Origin: Rhodospirillales bacterium
GTDB lineage: Bacteria; Pseudomonadota; Alphaproteobacteria; Acetobacterales; Acetobacteraceae
NCBI GenBank assembly: GCA_025351925.1
Contig: JANXVC010000061.1
Span: 1 to 43,721, forward strand
Direction: 5' to 3'
Length of the DNA: 43,721 nucleotides
This document shows positions 33,078 through 41,290 of the stretch, in pieces. Position numbers and translations under genes: made by a program. Numbering within the stretch: the first letter of the stretch is position 1; each line of letters opens with the position of its first letter. The notes below the pieces were generated by a model. The model was not told where the DNA came from and did no database searches. It was given only the letters and a program-made list of their open reading frames with translations.

Positions 33078-33662
33078 GTGCTGCTATGGGTCGGCCTGGG
33101 CAATCCTGAGCCCGGGATGGCCCGGCAGCGTCACAACATTGGCTTCATGGCTATCGACGCCATCGCACGCCGCCATGGGTTCAGCCCGTGGCGGCAGCGT
33201 TTTCGCGGTCTGGTGGCCGAGGGCAGCGTTGGGACCGAGCGGGTGATCGCGCTGAAACCCGGCACCTATATGAACGGTAGCGGCGAGAGCGTGCAGCCGG
33301 CGGCCGCATTCTATAAACTGCCGCCCGAGGCGATCACGGCGTTCCATGACGAGCTCGACCTGGCACCCGGCAAGGTCCGGGTGAAGCGCGGCGGCGGTGC
33401 GGCGGGGCATAACGGGCTGCGCAGCATGGACCGCTGCCTGGGCACTCCGGAGTACTGGCGCGTGCGGCTGGGCATCGGGCACCCCGGCGACAAGGCGCGT
33501 GTGCACGGCCATGTGCTGGGCGACTTCCATAAGACCGACCAGGCCTGGGTCGCTGACCTGCTGGACGCGGTGGCGGATGCTGCGCCGATGCTGGCGGGCG
33601 GGCGGCCGGAGGATTTCATGACGCGCGTGGCCCTGCTCACGCAGGCTGAAGGGACCAAGTAG
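33078..33662 (+). CDS. pth: Peptidyl-tRNA hydrolase
   Basis: A 194-residue enzyme releasing tRNA from prematurely ended peptidyl-tRNA. The N terminus [18 protein letters not shown] includes the catalytic His19 and the conserved Asn9; [18 protein letters not shown] holds the active-site Asp (about residue 94), and GHNGLRSM follows. GTG 33078 is used, since no ATG fits the conserved start. It ends immediately before ychF (stop and ATG adjacent), so translation is likely coupled. Confidence 0.95.
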   Translation: MLLWVGLGNPEPGMARQRHNIGFMAIDAIARRHGFSPWRQRFRGLVAEGSVGTERVIALKPGTYMNGSGESVQPAAAFYKLPPEAITAFHDELDLAPGKVRVKRGGGAAGHNGLRSMDRCLGTPEYWRVRLGIGHPGDKARVHGHVLGDFHKTDQAWVADLLDAVADAAPMLAGGRPEDFMTRVALLTQAEGTK

Positions 33663-34757
33663 ATGGGCTTCAACTGCGGCATCGTCGGCCTGCCCAACGT
33701 CGGCAAAAGCACGCTGTTCAACGCATTGACCGCGACGGCGGCGGCGCAGGCGGCGAACTACCCGTTCTGCACCATCGAGCCGAACGTCGGCCGCGTCGCA
33801 GTCCCCGACCCGCGGCTGGGCCTGCTGTCCGCTATCGGCAAGTCCAAGACGACGGTGCCGACTAGCCTCGAGTTCGTCGATATCGCCGGGCTGGTGCGCG
33901 GCGCGTCGCGCGGCGAGGGCCTGGGCAACCAGTTCCTCGCCAACATTCGCGAGGTGGACGCGATCATCCATGTGCTGCGCTGTTTCGAGGACGGCGACGT
34001 GACGCATGTCGAGGGCAGCGTGGACCCGATCCGCGACGCCGAGACGGTCGAGACCGAGCTGATGCTGGCCGACCTCGACAGCCTGGAGCGCCGGCTGCCG
34101 GCAGCACAGAAAAAGGCTCGCGGCGGCGATCGGGAGCAGCAAGCGCTGGTCGCGCTGATGGAGCCGATCGTCGTGGCGCTGCAGGCCGGACTGCCGGCGC
34201 GGACCGCAATCCCGCCCGACCAGGTCGAAGCCGCCAAGCGCCTGCAGCTGATGACCAGCAAGCCCGTGCTGTACGTCTGCAATGTCGAGGAGGGTGCCGC
34301 CGCGACCGGCAACGCGCATGCGGCTCGCGTGGCCGAGCGTGCAGCAACCGAAGGCGCCGGCGTGGTGACGGTGTCCGCCGCGATCGAGGCGGAGGTCAGC
34401 CTACTGGCGGAGGATGACCGTCGCGAGTTTCTGGACGGACTCGGGCTGCAGGATAGCGGGCTCGACCGGGTGATCCGCGCCGGCTATGCGCTGTTGGGAC
34501 TGGTCACCTATTTTACCGTGGGGCCGAAGGAGACGCGGGCCTGGACCATTGTGCGCGGCACTAAGGCGCCGCAGGCGGCGGCGGTGATCCACAACGATTT
34601 CGAGCGTGGCTTCATTGCCTGCGAGACGATCGGCTATGACGACTATATCGCCTTCAAGGGCGAGGCCGGAGCCAAAGAGGTCGGCAAGATGCGGATCGAG
34701 GGCCGCGACTACGTGGTCCGCGACGGCGACGTGCTGCTGTTCCGCTTCAACGTCTGA
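33663..34757 (+). CDS. ychF: Redox-regulated ATPase YchF
   Basis: A 364-residue Obg-family P-loop protein (OLA1-like) that associates with ribosomes. The P-loop is GLPNVGKST (about residues 8-16), with FVDIAGLVRGASRGEGLGN as switch II. The base-specificity motif reads YVCNVEE rather than NKxD, as expected for YchF, which uses ATP. A C-terminal TGS domain contains GPKETRAWTI and ends DGDVLLFRFNV. Adjacent to pth, and directly abutting the stop of the convergent gene. Confidence 0.95.
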   Translation: MGFNCGIVGLPNVGKSTLFNALTATAAAQAANYPFCTIEPNVGRVAVPDPRLGLLSAIGKSKTTVPTSLEFVDIAGLVRGASRGEGLGNQFLANIREVDAIIHVLRCFEDGDVTHVEGSVDPIRDAETVETELMLADLDSLERRLPAAQKKARGGDREQQALVALMEPIVVALQAGLPARTAIPPDQVEAAKRLQLMTSKPVLYVCNVEEGAAATGNAHAARVAERAATEGAGVVTVSAAIEAEVSLLAEDDRREFLDGLGLQDSGLDRVIRAGYALLGLVTYFTVGPKETRAWTIVRGTKAPQAAAVIHNDFERGFIACETIGYDDYIAFKGEAGAKEVGKMRIEGRDYVVRDGDVLLFRFNV

Positions 34758-35498
34758 TCAGGCTGCGAGGTCCGGCAGGTCCGCCACCACGGCCAGCACC
34801 GTCTCCGAGCTAGGCTGACTGTCCGCTGCCCCCACCAGCAAAGCCGCCGTGCGTTCGGCTAATGTGGAGAGCCGGCCCAGCGCCGCATCCGCGCCGATGT
34901 CGTAGCGTTCGGCGGCGCGCAGGATGCGGAGCGCTGCCAGGCCGATCGCGGCAAACGTCTCCTGCAGTACAGCATCGAGTGACGCAGCCTGGATTACGCT
35001 TGGGTCCAGCGGCACACGCCGGATTGCGGTCTCACCCAATTGCTCCCGGCTGTTCCAGCCGCCGATGGGCGCAAACTCCGGGTCTTCACCGGCAAAGATG
35101 CCGGCCAGGCGACGCATCTCTGCCTCGCAGGCCACGTGCGGCACCGTCCCCCCGGCGCGGGCGATCAGCAGAGCAATATAGCCGTCAACCAGGCTCCGCA
35201 CTACGGCGAGGCTGCCGAGATAGTTCGGATGATCGGCCCGCGCGAGTGCCGGGCCGGCTGGACCGGCTTCGGTGCGGGTGCGCCACTCCTGCCGCAGGGC
35301 GTTGCCATAGTCGAACAGGCCGGCATGCCGTGATCCGGTCCGGCGCCGGGCCAGTGCCATCAGGTCGCCGTGCACGCGATGCACCCTCCCAGCCTGCATG
35401 AGCCGCAGCCACCAAACTGCCCGGCGCGCTGTCCAGGCCGGGGCCAACCGCGGCGGCAACGGCCAGCCGCGAGGATTAGTACGCTGCTTCCGGATCAT
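34758..35498 (-). CDS. Hypothetical protein
   Basis: A 246-residue protein I do not recognise. The N-terminal 50 residues are very basic (RRAVWWLRL, LMALARRRTG) and Trp-rich, followed by predominantly helical Ala/Leu-rich sequence; there is no clear signal peptide, catalytic motif or repeat. The stop lies right next to the ychF stop with no spacer, so there is no room for a terminator between these convergent genes. Codon composition matches neighbours, which favours a real gene over an accidental frame. The start (ATG 35498) has only a weak ribosome site; no earlier start is better. Confidence 0.55.
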   Translation of the reverse strand: MIRKQRTNPRGWPLPPRLAPAWTARRAVWWLRLMQAGRVHRVHGDLMALARRRTGSRHAGLFDYGNALRQEWRTRTEAGPAGPALARADHPNYLGSLAVVRSLVDGYIALLIARAGGTVPHVACEAEMRRLAGIFAGEDPEFAPIGGWNSREQLGETAIRRVPLDPSVIQAASLDAVLQETFAAIGLAALRILRAAERYDIGADAALGRLSTLAERTAALLVGAADSQPSSETVLAVVADLPDLAA

Positions 35499-35600
35499 AC
35501 GCGCCCCGCCGTTTGCAACCGGTCAAGGTTGTTTGGGTTACGGTATGCGACCACGTTGCCGTCGGACACGGGAACGAACCAAATCTGGAGGAAGTGAGTT

Positions 35601-36083
35601 ATGGGCATTCTTGACGGTATCCTGGGCGGCCTGCTCGGTGGCAACAGCAACGCATCGCCGCTGCAATCGATCCTCGGCTCGATGCTAGGAGGCGGCCAGG
35701 CGCAGCAGGGCGGTCAGCCCCAGCAAGGCGGGCTGGGCGGCGCATTGGGCGGCATGCTGGGCGGTGGCGGCGCGGCGGGTGGACTGGGCGGCTTGCTCAG
35801 CCAGTTCCAGCAGGCCGGACTGGGCAACGTCGCGCAGTCCTGGGTCGGCAGCGGTCCTAACCAGCAGGTCACCCCGGACCAGCTGCACCAGGTGTTCGGC
35901 GACGAGCAGGTCAACCAGTGGTCGCAGCAGTCCGGCATGCCAAAGCACGATCTGCTGTCACAGCTCTCCCAATACCTGCCGCATGCCGTGGACAAGATGA
36001 CGCCGCAAGGTCAAGTGCCCGCTGAAGGCGAGGGCGGCGCGTTTGACGGCGCCGGCATCGATATGGGAACGCGCACGACGTAG
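35601..36083 (+). CDS. YidB-like (DUF937) protein
   Basis: A 160-residue glycine- and glutamine-rich protein. The start GILDGILGGLLGG, with further GGLGGALGGMLGGG repeats, precedes a more structured C-terminal half containing VAQSWVGSGPNQQVTPDQL and a DLLSQLSQYLP helix, which is the YidB pattern. No signal peptide is evident and the function is unknown. GGAGGAA about 8 bases before the ATG is a strong ribosome site. It is transcribed alone, divergent from the hypothetical gene and convergent with the transport operon. Confidence 0.83.
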   Translation: MGILDGILGGLLGGNSNASPLQSILGSMLGGGQAQQGGQPQQGGLGGALGGMLGGGGAAGGLGGLLSQFQQAGLGNVAQSWVGSGPNQQVTPDQLHQVFGDEQVNQWSQQSGMPKHDLLSQLSQYLPHAVDKMTPQGQVPAEGEGGAFDGAGIDMGTRTT

Positions 36084-36103
36084 CTCGTCCAGGAATGCAC
36101 ATC

Positions 36104-36142
36104 GGCGGCCGCAGGCGCTACGCAGACGCCCGTGCGGCCGCC
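36104..36142. terminator. Perfect 10-bp inverted repeat between convergent genes
   Basis: GGCGGCCGCA (36104-36113) and TGCGGCCGCC (36133-36142) are exact complements with a 19-nt loop that has its own GGCG/CGCC pairing. It spans the stop of the last transport gene (36118-36120) and follows the YidB-like stop by 20 bases, so it can end transcription from both sides. No T-run is seen. Confidence 0.5.
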
Positions 36143-36882
36143 TCTCCACCGTCCTCAAGTTCTACGGTCAGCGCACGAAGCTGAGCGGTATGGGAGTGAT
36201 GCACACGGCCGGCGCGCAGATCATCGGTTGAGAGAGTCTCAACCAAATCTCCGCCCTGCATCACGCCAATTATTGGACACAGATGTGCCACAACGGCCAA
36301 GTTATGGCTGACTAACAGATAGGTCAGGCCGCGACGCTGCTGCAGATCGCGCAACAGATTTAACACCTCCGCCTGTACTGAGACATCGAGTGCGCTGGTG
36401 GGTTCGTCCAGCAGCAGCACATTGGGCTCGGCCATCAGTGCCCGGGCGATAGCCACCCGCTGGCGCTGCCCGCCCGAGAGCTGATGCGGATAGCGGAAGC
36501 GCACGCTATTCGGCAGCGCAACGTCCGACAGCGCCTGGGCAATACGGGCGTCGCGGTCCTGCAGCCCGTGCACGATCAGCGGCTCGCTCAGCGCCCGATC
36601 CACGGTCTGCCGCGGGTGCAGCGAGCCATACGGGTCTTGAAACACCATCTGCACCCGGCGGAAGAACGCCCGGTCCCGCTTACGGTCGAGGGGCACATTG
36701 TCCAGCCGCATTTTGCCGGTCCAGTCCGGGTTCAGCCCGGAAAAAGCGCGCAGGATCGTGCTCTTGCCGGACCCGCTCTCGCCCACCAGCCCAAAGCTGC
36801 TGCCGCGAGGCACGTCGAGCGAAATGCCGTGCACGACCTCGTTGGGGCCGAACCGGACACGCAGGCCGTCGATTGCGATCAT
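36118..36882 (-). CDS. Dpp/Opp-type ABC transporter ATPase (second)
   Basis: A 254-residue ATPase, the DppF/OppF-like partner. Walker A GESGSGKST, Q-loop MVFQDPYGSLHPRQTV, signature LSGGQRQRV and Walker B LLLDEPTSALD are complete. It lacks the usual C-terminal oligopeptide-specific extension with Cys residues (normally about 320 residues), so it is a short form; the C terminus EDGGEAAARASA ends the operon. It follows the first ATPase by 7 bases. Couples ATP hydrolysis to import. Confidence 0.9.
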   Translation of the reverse strand: MIAIDGLRVRFGPNEVVHGISLDVPRGSSFGLVGESGSGKSTILRAFSGLNPDWTGKMRLDNVPLDRKRDRAFFRRVQMVFQDPYGSLHPRQTVDRALSEPLIVHGLQDRDARIAQALSDVALPNSVRFRYPHQLSGGQRQRVAIARALMAEPNVLLLDEPTSALDVSVQAEVLNLLRDLQQRRGLTYLLVSHNLAVVAHLCPIIGVMQGGDLVETLSTDDLRAGRVHHSHTAQLRALTVELEDGGEAAARASA

Positions 36883-36889
36883 GGGGCGT

Positions 36890-37720
36890 TCATGGCGCGA
36901 GCCAAGCCGGGTCGCGCACCATGACCGGCAGGCGGGCTTCGGGATGCGACAGGCGGGGCATGCAGTTCAGCAGCCCCCTTGTATAGGGATGCCTGGCGTG
37001 GGTCAGCTCGCCCGCCTGCAGTTCCTCGACGACACGGCCGGCATACATGACCGCCACCCGGTCGCAGAAGTGCCCCACCAGCGGCAGGTCGTGGCTGATG
37101 AGCAGCAGTCCCATGCCGCGGCGGCTGACCAAATCCTCCATCAGGCGCAGGATTTCGGCCTGCACCGTCGCGTCCAGCGCGCTGGTGGGTTCGTCAGCGA
37201 TCAGCAGCTCGGGGTCGGGCGCCAGCATCATGGCGATCATCACGCGCTGGCCCATGCCGCCGGACAGCTCGTGCGGATACGACCCGGCGACACGGGCCGG
37301 GTCGCGGATCAGCACCTGGGCCAGCAGGTCCACCGCCGCCTGCGCCGCCGCACGCTTGCTGCCGCCCTTATGCGCCCGCCAAGCCTCGGCGACCTGGTCA
37401 CCCGCGGTCATCACCGGGTTCAGCGAGTATTTCGGGTCCTGCAGGATCAGCCCGGCGCGCTTGCCGCGGATGGCCCGCATCTGCCGCTCGCTCGCGGCGA
37501 GCACGTCGATCCCGTCGAACGCCAGCCGGTCCGCCTGCACGCGGGCATTGCCGGGCAGCAGGCGCAGCAGAGAGCGCGCGGTCAGCGACTTGCCGGAGCC
37601 GCTCTCGCCGACGATACCAAGCTTCTCTTTCCCAAGCGTTAACGAGACGCCGCGCACCGCCTCCGCCCAGCCGGTCGGGGTGGAGAATGCGATGCGTAGA
37701 TTCTTGATCTCGACCAGCAT
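36890..37720 (-). CDS. Dpp/Opp-type ABC transporter ATPase (first)
   Basis: A 276-residue ATPase of the DppD/OppD type. Walker A GESGSGKSLTARS, Q-loop LILQDPKYSLNPVM, signature LSGGMGQRVMIA and Walker B LIADEPTSALDATVQ are intact. The C-terminal RHPYTRGLLNCMPRL is the start of the oligopeptide-transport extension. Start ATG 37720 overlaps the permease stop by one base; the long frame that continues to 38236 is antisense-like. With the second ATPase it forms the heterodimer driving this importer. Confidence 0.92.
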   Translation of the reverse strand: MLVEIKNLRIAFSTPTGWAEAVRGVSLTLGKEKLGIVGESGSGKSLTARSLLRLLPGNARVQADRLAFDGIDVLAASERQMRAIRGKRAGLILQDPKYSLNPVMTAGDQVAEAWRAHKGGSKRAAAQAAVDLLAQVLIRDPARVAGSYPHELSGGMGQRVMIAMMLAPDPELLIADEPTSALDATVQAEILRLMEDLVSRRGMGLLLISHDLPLVGHFCDRVAVMYAGRVVEELQAGELTHARHPYTRGLLNCMPRLSHPEARLPVMVRDPAWLAP

Positions 37721-38619
37721 CAGCCGTCCTGTTTTGGGTCGAGCACGTCGCGCAGACCGTCGCCCAGCAGGTTGAACGCCAGGCTCGCGATGAAGATGGC
37801 AAGGCCGGGGATCGTCGGCACCCACCACTGCTCGAGGATGAAGCGCCGGGCGGTGGCGATCATGGCGCCCCATTCCGGCGACGGCGGCTGCGCTCCCATA
37901 CCGAGAAAGCCTAAGCCCGCCGCGGTCAGGATGATGCTGCTCATGTCGAGCGTGACGCGCACGATAAGGCTCGGCAGGCACAACGGCGCGACGTGGCGCA
38001 GCACGATGCGTCCGGCCCCGGCCCCGGTCAGCCGCACCGCTGCAATGAAGTCGGTGCGGCGCAGGCTGAGCGTCTCGGCCCGGGCCAGCCGCGCGTAGGG
38101 CGGCCAGGCGGTCAGTGCGATGGCGGCGACGGCGCTGGTCACGCCGGGGCGCAGCGCGGCTACGAAGGCGAGCGCCAGGATCAGCCGCGGGAACGCCAGG
38201 AACACGTCGGTCACCCGCATCAGCAGCCGGTCCCATATGCCGCCGGCATAGCCCGCGACGCAGCCGACGGCGAGGCCCAGCGGCGCCACTAGCAGCACCA
38301 CCGCCACGACCATGCCGAGCGTGATCCGCCCGCCGTACAGCAGCCGCGAGTACACGTCGCGGCCGAGCTCGTCCGTGCCGAACCAGTGCGCCACGGACGG
38401 CCGGGCCAGACGGTTGCTGAGCTCCTGCACGCCAGGGTCATGCGTCGCCAGCACCGGCGCCAGCAGCGACAGCACGATCAGTGACAGCGCCACGATCAGC
38501 CCCGCCATGGCGAGCGGGTTGCGGCGGAACTGCAGCCACAGCCGGTAGCGCCGGCCCCAGGCTGCCTGTCCGCGCGAGGCCGGAGTCTCGGTCAGCAGCC
38601 AGTCGCGGGTGACGATCAT
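37720..38619 (-). CDS. Dpp/Opp-type ABC permease (DppC-like)
   Basis: A 299-residue permease. An N-terminal tail (about 35 residues) precedes the first helix AMAGLIVALSLIVLSLLAPV; GTDELGRDVYSRLLYGGRI is the conserved DppC/NikC motif. The EAA-type cytoplasmic loop reads AAVRLTGAGAGRIVLRHV, which contacts the ATPases. Then GLGFLGMGAQPPSPEWGAM, a further hallmark, and FNLLGDGLRDVLDPK at the end. It lies 10 bases after the DppB-like permease. Confidence 0.92.
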   Translation of the reverse strand: MIVTRDWLLTETPASRGQAAWGRRYRLWLQFRRNPLAMAGLIVALSLIVLSLLAPVLATHDPGVQELSNRLARPSVAHWFGTDELGRDVYSRLLYGGRITLGMVVAVVLLVAPLGLAVGCVAGYAGGIWDRLLMRVTDVFLAFPRLILALAFVAALRPGVTSAVAAIALTAWPPYARLARAETLSLRRTDFIAAVRLTGAGAGRIVLRHVAPLCLPSLIVRVTLDMSSIILTAAGLGFLGMGAQPPSPEWGAMIATARRFILEQWWVPTIPGLAIFIASLAFNLLGDGLRDVLDPKQDG

Positions 38620-38629
38620 CGCACGCCCC

Positions 38630-39640
38630 TCATCGCACGCGGGGGTCCAGCACCCGGTACATCAGATCGGACAGCAGGTTCAGCACGACGTAGGTCAGCC
38701 CGACGACCAAGGTCGCGCCGAGCACCGCGTTCATGTCGGCGTTGAGCAGGCTGCCGGTCAGATACTGGCCCAATCCCGGCCAGCTGAAGATCGTCTCCGT
38801 CAGCACCGCGCCCTCCAGCAGCCCGGCGTAGGTCAGTACGATCACCGTCAGCAGCCGCACCAGGATGTTGCTGAAAGCATGCCGCCAAATCACCGTGGCA
38901 GCGGATAGACCTTTGGCCTTGGCCGTGACCACGAACTCGCCCTGCAGGCTTTCCAGCATGAAGGCGCGGGTCATGCGCGCGATATAGGCCATGTTGGACA
39001 GCCCCAGTACTAAGGCGGGCAGCGTGATCTGCTTCACGGCGTCACGGAACGCCTCCCACTCGCCGGCGAGCGCGGCGTCCACCAGCAGCAGGCCGGTCCG
39101 CTGCTCGACCATGCCGTCGAACATCACGCTCTGCCGCCCCGGCCCCGGCGCCCATTGCAGGGTCGCGTAGAACACCAGCAGCGCCAGCAGCGCCAGCACG
39201 AAGATCGGGACCGAGTAGCCGGACAGGCAGACCACGCGGATCACCGTATCGACCCAACTGCCCTGCCGCACCGCCGCATAGACGCCGAGCGGCACGCCGA
39301 GCAGCACAGCCACAAGCAGCGCCGCCGTCGCCAGCTCGAGCGTCGCGGGGAAGAACCGCGCAATGTCGGTGCTGACCCGGTTGCTGGTCATCACCGATCG
39401 GCCGAAATCGCCTTGGGCGAGCTGTCCGACATAGCGGATGAACTGCTCGGGCAGCGGCCGGTCGAGGCCGAGCTCCAAGCGGGTGCGGGCCACCACGTCC
39501 TGCGGCGCGCGGTCGCCGACGATCGCGAGCACCGGGTCGATCGGCACGACCCGGCCGATCAGGAAGGTGATCAGGATCAGGCCGAACAGCGTGATCGGCA
39601 CGCTGGCCAGGGTGGCGGCAAGCGCCCGGTAGCGTCTCAC
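38630..39640 (-). CDS. Dpp/Opp-type ABC permease (DppB-like)
   Basis: A 336-residue permease of six helices. The first helix PITLFGLILITFLIGRVVP is followed by DFGRSVMTSNRVSTDI in the periplasmic loop. The EAA loop reads VVTAKAKGLSAATVIWRHAF, and GLLEGAVLTETIFSWPGLGQ near the C terminus is the typical DppB segment, ending LLSDLMYRVLDPRVR. The stop is 9 to 10 bases before the DppC-like gene. It pairs with that protein to form the channel. Confidence 0.92.
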   Translation of the reverse strand: MRRYRALAATLASVPITLFGLILITFLIGRVVPIDPVLAIVGDRAPQDVVARTRLELGLDRPLPEQFIRYVGQLAQGDFGRSVMTSNRVSTDIARFFPATLELATAALLVAVLLGVPLGVYAAVRQGSWVDTVIRVVCLSGYSVPIFVLALLALLVFYATLQWAPGPGRQSVMFDGMVEQRTGLLLVDAALAGEWEAFRDAVKQITLPALVLGLSNMAYIARMTRAFMLESLQGEFVVTAKAKGLSAATVIWRHAFSNILVRLLTVIVLTYAGLLEGAVLTETIFSWPGLGQYLTGSLLNADMNAVLGATLVVGLTYVVLNLLSDLMYRVLDPRVR

Positions 39641-39649
39641 GCTGTGGAA

Positions 39650-41251
39650 CTACGCCTTGGTCAAGCCGGCGTAGCGCGTACGGTCCCCCAGCAGCGCGAG
39701 ATCGAGGCCGGTCGTGGCCTTCTTCATCGCTGCCACTTCGACCTGCTGAGAGATGATGACAAACGGGCTACGCTCCTGGTGGTCGCGCTGCAGACGTTCA
39801 TACAGTGCCACACGGCGGGCGGCGTCCGGCTCCTTCAGAGCCTCGATCGCGCGGGTGGTGAACTCGTCATCCTTCCAGGTGCTGCGCCAAGCAAGGGTGC
39901 GGTTCTTCTGCGCCTCGGAGTTGTCGGTGTTGATGTTGAACGTCTCGGCGTTGCTGTGCGGATCCATATAGTCGGAGCCCCAGATGCCCATCGCGACCTG
40001 GTGCTGCCGGGCGCGGGTCTTGGTGATGACCTGGCGCTGCTCGCCAGCGATCAACGTCGCCTTGATGCCGGCCTCGGCCAGGTTTGCCTGGATCGCCTGC
40101 GCCACATCCGCAAAGGGCGCGTTCGTATAGTGATCGAGCGTGACCTCAAAGCCGTTCGGCAGCCCGGCCTCCGCCAGCAGCGCTTTGGCCTTCGCGGTGT
40201 CCTTCTTGAACGGCAGGTCGGTCAGCGCACCAGGAAAGCCCTTGGGCAGGAAGGCCTGATGCGGCTCATAGGTTTTGGGCGTAATGCTGGCCGCGATTCC
40301 CTGATAGTCGATCGCCCACTTGAACGCTTGGCGTACCTGCGGCTTGGACAGCACCGGGTGGTTCTGGTTCAGCGCGAGGAAGTTGACATACGACTTCGGC
40401 GCGGTCAGGAGGGAGTAGGCTGGGTCCTCCCCGAGCGTCGCCAACTGGTCGGGTGCCAGGGTGCGCGCGATGTCGATGTCGCCGCGCTGCAGACCCAGAA
40501 GCTGCGCCGAGGTGTCGGGACGGTGCAGGATGATCAGCCGGCGCAGCTTCGGCGGGCTTGGATGATTGGGGTTCGGCTCCATAGTCACGTTCTCGCTGGC
40601 GCGCCACTGCCGCAATTGGAACGGTCCCGATCCGGCGCTGTTTCCGGCTTTCAGCCAAGCGTTGCCCATGTCGTCGCCGGCCGCCTTGGCCATGACGGTC
40701 TTCTTGTCCACGATGCAACCCACCAGCGCCGACAGGCAGTACAGCAGGAAACTGGGCGATCCCTTTTCGGCCACCGTCAGCACCAAGGTACGCTCGTCCG
40801 TCGCTCGGATGCGTTCGGACACGTTGTCCTTGGTAAAGCCGAACTGGTTTATGATGAACGCCGGCGATTTGTTCAGGATCACCGCGCGCTGCAGCGTGAA
40901 CGCCGCATCTTCCGCCGTCACCGGGTTGCCGGAGGCGAACTTGCGGCCCTGCGCCATCTTGAATGTGGTGGTCAGCCCGTCAGCGCTGGTAATCCAGCTT
41001 TCGGCCAAATCGCCCTTGATGTCGGTCGGGTCCTTGAGATCCGGCAAAATAAGCCGGTCGTAGGCGTTGCCCACCAACTCGTTGGCGCTGAACTCGAACG
41101 CCTCCTGCGGGTCGAGGCTCACGATGTCGTCGATCTGCCGGGCCATCACGATCACATCGCGCGGGGTCTCCGCCAGCGCCGAACGGGCGGCAAAGGAAAG
41201 CAGCGGGCCCGCGCCCACGGCGCCAATCAGGGTGCGTCGGTTCAGCGTCAT
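39650..41251 (-). CDS. Extracellular solute-binding protein family 5, copy 1
   Basis: A 533-residue periplasmic binding protein of the peptide/nickel (SBP_bac_5) family. The signal has an NRRTLIGAVGAG start, possibly Tat, and cleavage near ALAETP. Mature features are DDIVSLDPQEAFEFSANEL, YDRLI, WRSAFKWAIDYQG-type segments (here VRQAFKWAIDYQGIA) and the C-terminal YERLQRDHQERSPFVI. It shares long parallel stretches with the next gene (for example SLDPQE.FE, TAEDAAF.LQRAVILNK), so the two arose by duplication. Ligand not assignable: peptides, opines and glycosides are possible. Confidence 0.92.
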   Translation of the reverse strand: MTLNRRTLIGAVGAGPLLSFAARSALAETPRDVIVMARQIDDIVSLDPQEAFEFSANELVGNAYDRLILPDLKDPTDIKGDLAESWITSADGLTTTFKMAQGRKFASGNPVTAEDAAFTLQRAVILNKSPAFIINQFGFTKDNVSERIRATDERTLVLTVAEKGSPSFLLYCLSALVGCIVDKKTVMAKAAGDDMGNAWLKAGNSAGSGPFQLRQWRASENVTMEPNPNHPSPPKLRRLIILHRPDTSAQLLGLQRGDIDIARTLAPDQLATLGEDPAYSLLTAPKSYVNFLALNQNHPVLSKPQVRQAFKWAIDYQGIAASITPKTYEPHQAFLPKGFPGALTDLPFKKDTAKAKALLAEAGLPNGFEVTLDHYTNAPFADVAQAIQANLAEAGIKATLIAGEQRQVITKTRARQHQVAMGIWGSDYMDPHSNAETFNINTDNSEAQKNRTLAWRSTWKDDEFTTRAIEALKEPDAARRVALYERLQRDHQERSPFVIISQQVEVAAMKKATTGLDLALLGDRTRYAGLTKA

Positions 41252-41290
41252 GTCAATTCTCCAATCGATACCGGAAAGATAGCCAGCGCC

